A DNA stretch of 64,000 nt from Prostheceraeus crozeri (taxonomy: Eukaryota > Platyhelminthes > Polycladida > Euryleptidae): the NCBI GenBank assembly GCA_907163375.1, contig CAJQUW010000498.1:372001-436000 (forward strand), given 5' to 3'. The notes beneath the pieces are model-generated. The model was not told where the DNA came from. It was given only the letters and a program-made list of their open reading frames with translations, and made no database searches. Position 1 is the stretch's first letter. Each line of letters starts with the position of its first letter. Positions 1 to 10,642 of the stretch are shown one piece after another. Position numbers and translations under genes: made by a program.

Positions 1-1789
1 ATCCTACATCTCAGCAGCTATCGTGCACACAAGTAAAAATGCATATTTGGAATGCAAAATCTATGGTGATAGGAATTATTCATAATATTATATAATTGTC
101 CTTAAGAGGAAAGTATGTGAACCAGAGACATACCCCGGTACTTTATAAATTTCATGACACTTGTTCCTTCATCTGAAAGACTACCTGAAATCCAACGCAT
201 GTAATCGAAAGAGCACGCTTGAATTTTTTGTTTAAATACCTGACACGCTTGAATATCTGACATGTGGATTTTGTGACAATTAGTTTTTTAAGAAATAGTA
301 AGTGCTTACGATAGTCAGCACTCACACGATTAGGTAGTACTCGTAGATAGATTAACCTGTGTTGTCAGAAACCAGTGCTGTGCAGGTGTATCTGACGTTT
401 AATCAAATTTTCCATTGATGGTAAAGCGTACTCTCAAGCGCTGCATGCCCTTATATTCCTTATATCCTTCATTTAATAATTTATACCAATCACAGTGAAT
501 TGTAAGCACTTCTGCAGTGGTCGATCTCTATTATTTAAACATATATATGCAATATATAGGCCTACTTATCATTTAGAACTATGTTACACAACGTTTAACA
601 TGCATGATAAGTGAAATAACGCTAATGCTATGGCCATGTGATAAGGTAGTGCTACATACACAAAATTTTCCTCAGCTTGGTGCTTCATGCTTGATCTATC
701 TGAAAAGTTGCGGCAAAATGAAATGTGGCTGCATAAAGTATTTCCAGTGTTATCGCAATGTAGCACCATAATTAATTAAGCTCAATATCCTACAAATAGG
801 TGGATGACTGGGGTGTGCGCTGGACAGATTTCCCTCTAAATATTTGTTACCTCAGAAATAGCCCATAGTAGGACAAGGTACATGCCTTGCTATTTGGAAA
901 CACGATCGGGCTGCCGATTTTCAAGATTATTTCCCTCGACTTCCTCTTAAATTTGACTTTTCATATTTGTGCTGATGTATCATAGAATATAATCTGTTGG
1001 GTTTGCAAACATGTCAATCATAACGAACGCTATCATTTGATGTTGCTGGTAAGGATATGAGCTTCCCAGAAATACGCATTAACTTCTCTCTGAGAATGGA
1101 TTTCAAGACCAGCAGAACAAGTCATGAAAAAAGGACTTCTCTGTGACGCAATTTTCACAGAATTTTATTGTTGGGATAATTTGCTGAAACTATGGAAACT
1201 TCATTTGTGGGCGTGAGTCATAATTACAGTTTGAAACGCTAGCCCATATTTTCAATCGTCAAAAAGTTGCGTTCGACTGATAACTATGCACACGATCTTA
1301 TGAACCTTAATTCCGAACAGCAAAGCATCTTGAGTGTTACTTGAAATATGAATATTGATTATTCAAGTTAAACTTGCAGCGGTGTATTCAAATGACTTTG
1401 CTAACTTTACACGGGCAGGACCCAGATCTTTACATTGAAATTACAAGCCTGGCCCACGCCGAAAAGTGAAAACCTGCACCGAATCATTTGAGTTAAGATG
1501 TAGATAGAATACTTGTACTTGCATTTCTCAAAAGTGGGCTTTTACAACAATCCTCTGGTATGATATATTGATTGAATCTTCCTGACATGATTTTAGGCTC
1601 TGCGAATTCGATGCTGTCAAACAAAAAAAATGGTTGACTTGTTGATCGAATTCCTATTGCCGCCGTAGAAAGAGGTGTTTGTTTGTTTGGATAACACGAG
1701 TATAATCTACCTGTAGGTAATTATGTACGTTCACTTCAGCTTCATAAATGTGCTATCTCGTTAAGCCCATGCATATTTCGTGTGTTTAT
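1..1789. other. non-coding stretch, nothing recognised
   Basis: AT-rich sequence with only short chance ORFs. I see no splice-bounded coding segment, no inverted repeat longer than a few bases and no tRNA-like box pair. Confidence 0.6.
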
Positions 1790-2690
1790 TATCTTTTTAA
1801 ACGATCTACCGCACAAAGATTTTCATGAAATGTCACCATACTTATAGAATTGTATCAGGCATACCTAAAGGTTCTGTACTTGCTTCTTATATTTTTGCTT
1901 GCTATTTTGGCGATTTTGGTTATTCACAACATTCAACATGCTGTGTTAACTACGCTGATGATTTAACGGCTGTGATACCAATATATGATGATGATTGTGT
2001 TGCTATCGATTCTGTTGTAAAGAACAACTGACGAATTAGAAAAATGGTGTAAGCAAAACCACATGGTTTTGAACTTTTCAAAAATTAAAGCGATGTTATG
2101 TCTAAAAATAAGTTGCTTTGAAGTCCAACATTGTACAACATACCATTCGACATAATGAAGAATGTCACTATCCTTGGTGTCAATGTTTCTGATGATTTGA
2201 GTTGGCGCAATCATGTCGATGCTGTTTTAAAGGTTGTTAACTGCCGGTTTTATGTTTTGCGTCGACTACGACCATTTATAAATGAATTTGATCTTCATCT
2301 TGTGTATACATTATACATCGTTCCATAATTGAATATGCTTGTCCGTTATTTGTAAATTTAAGCAAGAATTTATCACGTTGTCTTGAAAGGGTTGATAAAC
2401 GAGCACATTTTATTATCTATGGCAAGGAAAAAAGAAAATGTAATTGTAAAACCGATGAAATTTTTTATCGACGTATTGACCTGAGCAGGAATTTAGCCTA
2501 TACACATTTTCTGAAAAGGACACAAATCACGGTATTCATGACTTACTGCCATCTCGTCTGACAAACACTGGCTCGCCTCGCATTCCTTTATGTCGTACAG
2601 ACAAAATGAAAAAGTCGTTTGTCCCATATGTTTCAAGTATATTATGTAGAAAGTGATTTCTGAATGTAATCTTCTCATGCTCACCACGAC
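1790..2690 (+). pseudogene. decayed LINE reverse transcriptase, C-terminal half
   Basis: This is the remnant of a non-LTR retrotransposon ORF2, whose product would copy element RNA into DNA at the insertion site. Visible in order on the plus strand: the RT motif GIPKGSVL (about 1857-1880), the catalytic box YADD (about 1950), then after stops and frame changes ILGVNVSDDLSWRNHV (about 2173-2220) and RFYVLRRLRPF, which match the post-palm region of CR1/jockey-type RTs. A tail about 2380-2670 (LERVDKRAHFIIYG, then RSFVPYVSS-like KKSFVPYVSSIL) matches the C-terminal end of these ORFs. The endonuclease and the first RT motifs are missing, so this is a 5'-truncated copy, as is usual for LINEs. At least three frameshifts or stops separate the blocks. 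It is more decayed than, and clearly different from, the LINE at 55.5-58.5 kb. Clade assignment to the CR1/jockey group is inferred from motif style. Confidence 0.75.
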
Positions 2691-4180
2691 ACTGTACTCT
2701 TTCTTGCTTATGTTTTCACCATTTGACTGTTATTAATGAATTGCAATAACTCGGTGTAAAACTATGATTTTCATTCGACAAATATAACACTATTCTATTC
2801 TAATACCGTAGTGTAGATATCTATCTATGTATACTGCATATTCAGACAAAATCACTGAAATCATCTCATCATTTCACTTTTTCAGTTTGATTGTATTTAA
2901 TTTTTTAAGAAGTGAAAAATTTTGACTAGAAATTTTAGCAAGAATAGAAATCATTTTGTTCTTCAAATAGGTAGACAGAGTAATGGCAATAATTAATGAA
3001 TAGACTTGTAAATCGCCCATCAAATCAAATCACAAATTATGATAAGTTTCTGATGAGCGAATAAGGACAATTTGCTTCACAGTGAAATAAGCAGGTGGAT
3101 AAACTGGTGGACAAACTTCTTTTTTCACGTCTTATCATATGCAAACGCTACTCAAATTAATCTCAGACAATTGAAGACTATGAACTGCTAAATCATTGTC
3201 CACTGAGTTCCGGACTGGTGTTAGAGCGAGACACTCATGTTTCCTATCTTCATAGCGTTTATTGCATTGAGGTGATAATTGCTGAATTGGTTGATGTGCA
3301 CCGGATGCAATGTAAATGTTCACAGAGAATAGCATGATAAGCTACTTGCATTAATATACTGTAAACAAAGAGGCAGTTATTGTGCTAATATTCTTCTCTT
3401 GTCGTAAATTAAAATTTTTACAACGGTTGCAATCACAAATATCAAAGTTAGGAACCCAAGTATAAGTAAAAAAATGTTTGCTATAACTATTTTCACGAAG
3501 ATTAAAGCGTCAACTTTTCAGTACGAGGAGTGATATCGCTGTCGAGAGAGCGCAGCGATCGAGACAATGATGTCTCTCAGAGTACTGAAAAGGACTTTTT
3601 GATCGAGTGAATGTAATTTATTTCTATGCATGCATCTCCATCTGGAATATTTTAGATATCTTAGCGTCCTATTTGTCGGCCATACCATGTGCATTAAGAA
3701 GTCTATGGCCATACTTGGAAATGCATAATATTTCTATCTATGGACGAGGAATAGACAGGCTACTAAACATTCCAATAGAAGACTTTTTGAATTTAAATCA
3801 GTGTCCAGTATTTGTCACATCTATTAATAAACCAAATAGCGACTTAAAAATGAAAAGAACCGCAGAAATTATGAAGAAAGTAACAGTTTGTAAAAGATAC
3901 GAAGATCGAGGAGTCAATTTTATAGAATATTGTCAGCTATCTGAGAGAAAACCAAAATAACACTAATGTTGATAACTGTGTTAATAATAAATCGTTTACC
4001 AATTTCATATTTTCGATTCTGCATTAGGTCGATATAATACAATTGAGCACATTGTAATGCTCTTATATTTCAAATTCTAGATTTAGGCACTTGTCAAGGA
4101 CATTTAGCGTAATTACAATCTAAATAATACATCGAGAAAATAAAATCATGACGAAAATATTCTTTGCAGCACAAAAGTTC
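2691..4180. other. non-coding stretch with one orphan 117-codon ORF
   Basis: Mostly AT-rich and featureless. It contains one ORF at 3607-3960 on the plus strand, listed separately. A short inverted repeat (tcgctg...cagcga) lies at about 3537-3562. Confidence 0.5.
3607..3960 (+). CDS. hypothetical ORF, 117 codons, unrecognised
   Basis: An open frame of 117 codons from ATG to TAA, one of the longest in the window that no mobile element explains. The first ~35 residues are hydrophobic (MNVIYFYACISIWNILDILA...), the rest is polar and lysine-rich, ending KRYEDRGVNFIEYCQLSERKPK. I recognise no domain. No promoter, splice acceptor or polyadenylation context marks it as a gene, and the codon choice follows the AT-rich background. 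It may be chance, a decayed element fragment or a small orphan gene. Conservation of the frame in a related species would decide. Confidence 0.15.
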   Translation: MNVIYFYACISIWNILDILASYLSAIPCALRSLWPYLEMHNISIYGRGIDRLLNIPIEDFLNLNQCPVFVTSINKPNSDLKMKRTAEIMKKVTVCKRYEDRGVNFIEYCQLSERKPK

Positions 4181-4185
4181 ACGAA

Positions 4186-4286
4186 CTGCAAAGTGTTGAC
4201 TGCAAAGACTGAAAAGTTGACCATGGACTGTAAAGTGCTGACCAAGGACTGAAAAGTTGAACAAAGACTGAAAAGTAGTGCTCATG
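4186..4286. repeat. minisatellite, unit about 19-21 bp
   Basis: About five degenerate tandem units of the type CTGAAAAGTTGACCAAGGA (starting near 4186, 4209, 4228, 4249, 4268), with some units shortened. No coding content. Confidence 0.75.
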
Positions 4287-4389
4287 CGCTCTGATGGCTA
4301 TGGTAATATCAACTTTTCGACACATGCATAAATGAATAAATGAGTAACAGATGAGTAAAATCAGTGAGTAAAAATGAGTAAATTTCATG

Positions 4390-5213
4390 TTTTGACTTAA
4401 TTTTGGCGATTCTACTCAATTTTAGAGACTCTCAAACATCAAATACTGAATCATGTGACTCACTTCAACTTCTATATCGAAGTTGATGTTCAAACTCAAT
4501 CATGTTTTAAATTTCATGGCATTCTGATAAATAGCTTCTTTTCTTCTGAAGAAAATGTGCGAAAATTGCCAAGTGTTTCACAATCCATAGATATTTCTTG
4601 AATGTTGGGCATCCTTTAACCTTAATAATAATCGAAAGCGACTGACTGTGACACTTAAGATTTTGATTTTTGTATTCAGCGTTTCAAGATCTACAAATCC
4701 ATGCTATCAAGCCTTTTGTGCACGAATTTAGGAGGAAAGTGTCAGTAGCTCCCGGCCTATTTACATGTGCGTCATGAGCGAATGTGGATCATGATGGCAA
4801 GCGGACTATTCGTCACTAAGTGATAGTTATCGCACTCCTTATTGCTTGACAGCGCGGCGGAGACAAATTGCACAGTTTCAGCACGCTGTCATACTTTGAT
4901 GCTTTAATCAACCATTTAGAAAATTAAGTACAGATAACACTTCAATCTGCTCATCATATCATTGCTGTCGTTCAATAGGAAAAAATTACCCGATAGAGCG
5001 CTAAGTTAGCGTCTTCATAGCGTAAAGCTTCATGAAATGATGCTATGCCAATTAGACTCAGTTTCACAGTAGAACGTTTTGAAAGCATAGGTAGAAAATT
5101 ACCATTGATAATAATTCGATTTCTATGGCTTGTCATATGTTTCATTTTAGAAATCTCAAGGTCAGCGCTATCATAGCGTCATCATAGCGCTGTTTATCGA
5201 AATATTTGGCAAG
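4390..5213. other. non-coding stretch
   Basis: No gene seen. The word tagcg(c/t) recurs between about 4995 and 5190 (for example tcatagcgtcatcatagcgc at 5171), suggesting weak local duplication. The right edge is fixed by the TA dinucleotide that begins the Tc1/mariner element. Confidence 0.5.
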
Positions 5214-5424
5214 TACAGGTTTTCTAGTTCGACAATGTGACTATCAGATTAAAGAATATGTTTTAAGATGCAACAACGGTATTTCTGTTAATTAGCGGCG
5301 CTTTCAATTGAATGATATTGTTTTTAATCGGTAGTGATAATAAGTGAGTTTATTAATGGATTTATAAGTTTAATGAGCGGCAACCTGAAATCATAAACGG
5401 CTTTTCATATTCAATTATATTTAA

Positions 5425-5600
5425 CAGGTAAGTCAATACAAAAAGTTTTGATAATTTTTTTAATTCGAAAAGGTAAAATATGTCAAAAGGAAAAGTTTGA
5501 TAATTATTTTAATTCATCAAGGTAATACAGTAAGTCATTAAAAACTTTTTACGAAAAGGTAAGTCAATACGAAAAATTTTTGATAATCTTGAAATTTTTT
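5425..5600. repeat. degenerate tandem repeat inside the Tc1/mariner element
   Basis: Three to four imperfect units of about 36-49 bp, each starting aaggtaa(g)tca and containing aagttttgataat, lie between the transposase stop and the left end of the element. Confidence 0.65.
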
Positions 5601-5634
5601 ATTCCATTATGAAACAAAACAAGTACCGTAATAT

Positions 5635-6288
5635 TCATTGATGGTTTTGTAAGACATCCTCGCGATTAATTAGTCTAGGCATCAATCTGCCCATACGTCT
5701 GGAAGACCTTCCCATCTTATTTGCAGTGATGGCACTCATGTTTTGGGAGGCGAGTTGCAGTAAAGTCAAATTCCGCTGTTGTCCAGTGTAGTTGTGTAAC
5801 TGCTCACGAATCTCAGCTACTTCTCTCTTGAAAGCCGCTTTCCACATGGAAAACGCGTTCTCTGCGATATTGAGAAATGGAGAGTAGGGTGGTAAGTATC
5901 TAATAGAGTGTCCCTCTCGCAATCTGACTTCACGGGCTCTATTGTGGCACGGAGCATTATCCATGACGAGTACACGAGGTCCAGCCCCAGCCGCAACGGA
6001 CGCTTCTTCCAGCCAGGAGTTAAATCTCTCACAGGAGGTTCCGCCTTCGTAGAATTCATGATGGACGACACCTTTATTAGAGACCCCCAAGATGAGAGTA
6101 AAATTCTGCCCGCGCTGTCCATGAACAATCCTGACAGCTCGCTCTGCCCGTCTGGCATGACCTCGTGTGCGACTGAGCCATAAATTAAAGCCGGATTCGT
6201 CTACAAAAATAAATGTTGGCGGATGGTTTGCGTTGATCGTGTGCAGATACCAGTTCGCATACTCGGCCCTTTCCACTTTTGACGTCAT
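5635..6288 (-). pseudogene. Tc1/mariner (DDE_3/IS630-type) transposase, catalytic domain only
   Basis: This 217-codon frame encodes the RNase H-like catalytic core that cuts and joins transposon ends. Visible motifs are FVDESGF with D30, VLVMDNAPCHN with D110, and YLPPYSPFLNIAENAFSMWK with E143, the third acidic residue. There are 32 residues between D110 and E143, shorter than the 34 of classical Tc1. Family transposases are about 340 residues and start with two helix-turn-helix domains. Here the frame starts directly before the catalytic domain and the preceding 260 bp show no such domain in any frame, so the product could not bind its own ends. The frame itself has no stop or frameshift, suggesting fairly recent activity or a trans-mobilised deletion copy. 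Confidence 0.85.
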
Positions 6289-6551
6289 GGCTATTGCGGT
6301 TGACTTGAACAGTTAATTTAGCAGATGTGAAGACATCTATATAGGGCTTTGGATTAAACCGAATAGATATCATTTATTCTTCACGTGAAATACCGCTCAT
6401 TAATCTGATAGAGACACAATTGAACTATTTTGCTGCAGTTTATTTATTGTTGTCGCTCTGAAATGACGTAATATTTTATCTTTTAACGTTTTAGAAATTA
6501 AAGTGCCGCTCTTGATTCGGTAGTTGCCGTTGTCGTGTAGGAAAACCTGTA

Positions 6552-9500
6552 TTTCAGAATAACTCCGTACTTAACCATTGCAAATATCAATTGTTCTATT
6601 TCTATGTCCTGAAGTTAACGTCTGCATACAACCAATACATTGCACACAACCACAGTGCGATAAGAAATTTTTACAGCCATGTAGCGATAAATTCTTCGAT
6701 AATATTTATTGCTCGATGAGGGTCATTCATCGTCCGTCGAGCAGTAATTGAAATTATTAAATGCAACCGTGGTGCAGTAATGTGTACAACTTAGTGGTCT
6801 CGGTCGCACCAGCAGTGATCCCGAAAGTGTCATTGGAAGTCGGCATGAAGGGCTTCCGGGCTAAAGGTGCCACAGCGCTTGACAAGTCTGACTGTGTCAG
6901 CACCGTCCAAGCCACCAATATCGGGGAGTAGTGAAGTCAAGGCTTCATTAGCAGTAATACCCCGATATAAGCGAATGATGCGTTCCAGGAAAGTCTTATG
7001 TCAAGCGAATCTACGTATATCGATGCAAAGAAGCAATAGGAAATTAGGGGCTGCGCTCCAAAACTTATAATTTTGGAAGTCAACTTCAAGCACGTCCTTT
7101 TTCTTTCACAATGAACACAATAATGCGTAACCGTTGCATCTATTTGTGATCTGTTATCTTGATATGTGATCAAGAAAGATATCCTCACACAAATTAAGCA
7201 CTAAATTTCACAGCAGCCATAGACTATGCTGCCAGGTTGGGGATCAGGCACTCATGACCTCAAGCTAGCTTATGACCATAGAGCAAGGGCCCCAAAATTC
7301 CGTACTGCAGCTTCATTTTTATGGACCGCAATGATCTCGTGATGAACATCTTGCGATTTCCTTGTAGTTTGCTTCGTTACCAATCGGGCTTATTAATCAG
7401 TCCTTTAGGATGGGAGTTACAGACCACATTTGAACCACACTTGAGTTATATTTGTGCGAAGCATAATCAGTTTCGTGTTTCACATCAATTCTTTCTTGAG
7501 GGATCTTTTTTATGAGAACATTTCATTTCATAGCTTCTCTCATTTCAGTGTTTTTCCTACTCAAAATATTGGAAGCTGAAACTCAAGATTGCCTGATATA
7601 GAGCAATAAAATCGTTAAGTAATTTCTTAGGCTTTTAGACTATGCCGTTGCTTTAATATAAAATTACTTCTGAAATATTATCGCAACCAAATGTCAGTGC
7701 GAAGTGGAGGTAGAAAGATCAGCACAAAAGAGAAGTACGGTACATCACTAAATATTTTGAAATCAAACGTATGTGTTGTGAATGAATCAAAGGATGACAT
7801 TTGTCCATAGAACTTACATAAAAGTGCAAGATCTGAGACAAAATAAAATGATTCTTAAAGAGAGCTTCATGTCACTACGAGTGAATCGCACGACTTGTTG
7901 TAATATCTAAATTTTGCTCCCTCTTATCTTGTTTCTTGCAATTCACACGCTTATTAAATGTAATATTATGATCCCCATGTTCATCAATAATTTTTATCCG
8001 GACCTCTGCAAAAACGTTTGGGAACCCCTGCCATAGAGCAAGCATGTGACATTCAGAATAGTTAAACAACCTCAGTGAATGCGCGAGTCAACCCAAACCC
8101 TGAGTTTATTACTCTGACTTTGTAGAGCGGCTAGTATTCATAAAAGATTGCACAGTGCAAATTCGAGCGGGCATAGAAAAAATGGCGGTATGGATGCTTC
8201 TCTGCTTAATATTTCACAACATTATTTCAAAGAAACGCAACCCAGGATAGATGAAATCCGCTCATCCGTGCAATCTGCATGTGTTGTGATCATCTTCAAC
8301 TCTACATTATTTGCCTGAAGGGATTTTTTTCACGCCGGATTTTTTTAGTGTGCCTGTATTTGAGTTTTAATCCCTCAACCGAACGTTACTTCAGTATCTT
8401 AATTTCATTCTGGGCTAGTCTAAGCTTGTTTTTTAGAACGAAAATTTAGCGAAGCTTCATTTTTTAGAACTTATGGCCTTTGGACTTCTTTAGATGATAT
8501 TTGATAGGATAATTGCGATAGATACAGAATACATATCACTTATACAAGTTTTATCGACATTGATGCTGGTGAAATTTGTGCATGATCTTCTCATATTACT
8601 TGTAAAATTGATAAGTAGTGATGGTAGTGACACCTTCCCACATAACGATCAAAAAATAGTTTTTACACGTATTCATCCTTGCAGTTGACATTTTTGATTA
8701 CTTTTGCTCACATATATTACTTTCGATGTAAAGAATACAGCAAAGAATATCTGACCTTTATTCCTCTGATTCAACTGTGAGATATAACATAGCTGCATAT
8801 TTGAATATTAATATGCTATCTATGGATACAAAGTCAACAAAAAAATACTAAATGAATGTCCCCACAGAAACATCCAAAGAAAAAGGGCCACCTACATGAG
8901 ATGTTCTTCATTTGAGCCAAAGCACCCTTGTCATGCTTTGCTATACCAAGACATAGTCTGAGGCAGATCGGGCAAAACAAGATGGTGTGGAATATCATGC
9001 TTTCAATTATCTGTCAGCTTCTGCGATCCGAGAACATGGAAGATCGGAGCGCATTATGATGTACAATGGAGAGCAGAATCCGCTGAATTTTTCTATTTTA
9101 AAAAATTACATGTATTGAAACCATGAATATACGAGCATATGTCAGGCGTTTCGAAAGCTTGTATAACATAAAATAAGGTGCATTTAGCACAGCGCAACAT
9201 TTGAGCTGCATGTATATTTCGGACCAAGATAAATTAACTGGCTACATTTTGAATTGTTCAACTGCAGGCAAAATTGTCTTAGCCATTCCGTTCATTGACA
9301 GTTTCCATTCCCAAGATATTCATGTTGTAAGAGAAGTGCATGATCTTGTGTTGGATCATCTATTGCTTCCTTGTTTTGGATTATCTATTGTTAAGTCTGA
9401 CAATTGTACCAAATTCATCATTTTAATGCTAACATAAACATTTCACAGGAATTATGCAGAGCTCTGCTATTGAAGTGATATAGAAATCATAACTAAATTG

Positions 9501-10396
9501 CTATGAATGCATACATTTTGGTGTACAATTAATAATTTAATTTTAAATCTATTTGAATTTCGCAATCACTATTTTTTCTAAACACTTGTCAGAAAATCTT
9601 GTTAAAAGTAAAAGATAGCCATTACGATGACACCCATGTTGAATCGTACGATTTATGAATCGTAAATGATAGCCATATTGTCGAGAACTAAAATTCATCA
9701 TTGAACACAATTCTTTTTCGTATTTTATCATGATGTTTTTTATATTTGCAAGCACTCATAATTTTTATTGTTTATAATTGTTCTTCAAAGCGCAAAATTT
9801 CATAAATTCATAGATTTTTTAAAACTTTTAATTTTTTCAGATGTCGTGTTTTTAGTGATATACAGTAGTCAGTCACATTGATAGTCATGGTTTTGGTGAT
9901 GTTGCTCAATCAGTGTTTTCTCGCATCAGCTCCTTCGACTAATTTTATGAAAGAAAAAAGCTACAACAACATGTTGTAGTTGTTTCTAATCTTTATATTT
10001 GAAGACTCTAGCGAAACAGCTTTTAAAGGTAAGGATGCATCTGGGGTTATTTCACGAACACAATTTGGTAAATACACGACGCTTCTATGAAATACTAGTT
10101 CAACCGTTGTTTTGCAGCATAATGATAATTGATTATGAAAACTTCGTTTTAATGAAACTAAGAAACAGGATTATTCAAAATTTTCGCATGACTTAAACGG
10201 AAACTTTCATTTACAGTATTATTTCAATAAATGTGAAATATATCCGAAACTAATCTCTGAATGAATCTCTGATTCATTATCTCTGAAAATGTCCTCTCAG
10301 TCATGCTACAGTTTTTGTGGTTGAAGCATCAGTCTGTTTAAAAAAGATCCACATTTTCCTAAGACCGCTTTTTGAATCCCAATACAGAATCCCAAA
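6552..10396. other. long non-coding stretch
   Basis: Nearly 4 kb with only short ORFs. About 6780-6960 is somewhat GC-richer, and 7231-7300 has a weak tRNA-like look on the minus strand; neither is convincing. If the PDZ gene on the minus strand continues downstream, this region would be its intron. I see no further exon of it here. Confidence 0.5.
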
Positions 10397-10464
10397 TTTT
10401 CGGCGTGATCCTTTTACAGGGGTGACAAGCAAGCTACCACCCTTGTCTAGGTTCACGCCGAAAC
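10397..10464. other. pre-miRNA-sized hairpin in the intron next to the PDZ exon
   Basis: An imperfect inverted repeat of about 68 nt. The left arm begins TTTCGGCGTGATCC and the right arm, reverse-complemented, begins TTTCGGCGTGAACC. Both continue into a second paired block (ACAGGGGTG against CACCCTTGT). This gives roughly 22 pairs around a loop of about 13 nt. It lies about 180 bp inside the intron downstream of the PDZ exon's splice donor. The size fits a microRNA precursor, but a very small fold-back element is equally possible. No expression evidence can be read from sequence. Confidence 0.4.
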
Positions 10465-10633
10465 TTTGATATCCTGTATTTGATATATTTTACTCTGCAT
10501 TTAAAAAAAAGTGGTCGTAGAAAACGGATTTTTCTTACATATCTTGACCAATGATTTAAAGGAGATTAATCACTCTATTTAACTAGCAGCAAATAAGAAA
10601 TGTGAGAAATGAAATTAATGTATTGATTTTATT

Positions 10634-10642
10634 CTACTTACC
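10634..10642 (-). promoter_or_regulatory. 5' splice donor of the PDZ exon
   Basis: Read on the minus strand the sequence is CAGAAG|GTAAGTAG, a near-consensus donor. An in-frame TAG follows immediately in the intron, so the open frame ends only a few codons past the junction, supporting real splicing here. Confidence 0.85.

Larger units (their letters stand above)
5216..6549 (-). mobile_element. Tc1/mariner-type DNA transposon, both ends present, 1334 bp
   Basis: The element is bounded by inverted repeats. The left end reads CAGGTTTTCTAGTTCGACAA and the right end, reverse-complemented, reads CAGGTTTTCCTACACGACAA, followed by further matching positions. Each end abuts a TA dinucleotide (5214-5215 and 6550-6551), the target site of this superfamily. 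Total length of about 1.3 kb fits the family. The transposase reads on the minus strand. Between the right end and the transposase ATG there are only about 260 bp with no helix-turn-helix domain, so the copy appears internally deleted or derived from a deleted ancestor. Confidence 0.9.

Noticed and set aside
5908..6183. 91-codon plus-strand ORF in the Tc1/mariner element
   Set aside because: Antisense shadow of the transposase catalytic region.
7231..7300. tRNA-like segment on the minus strand
   Set aside because: Box B is poor and stems do not pair; too weak to call a SINE or tRNA.
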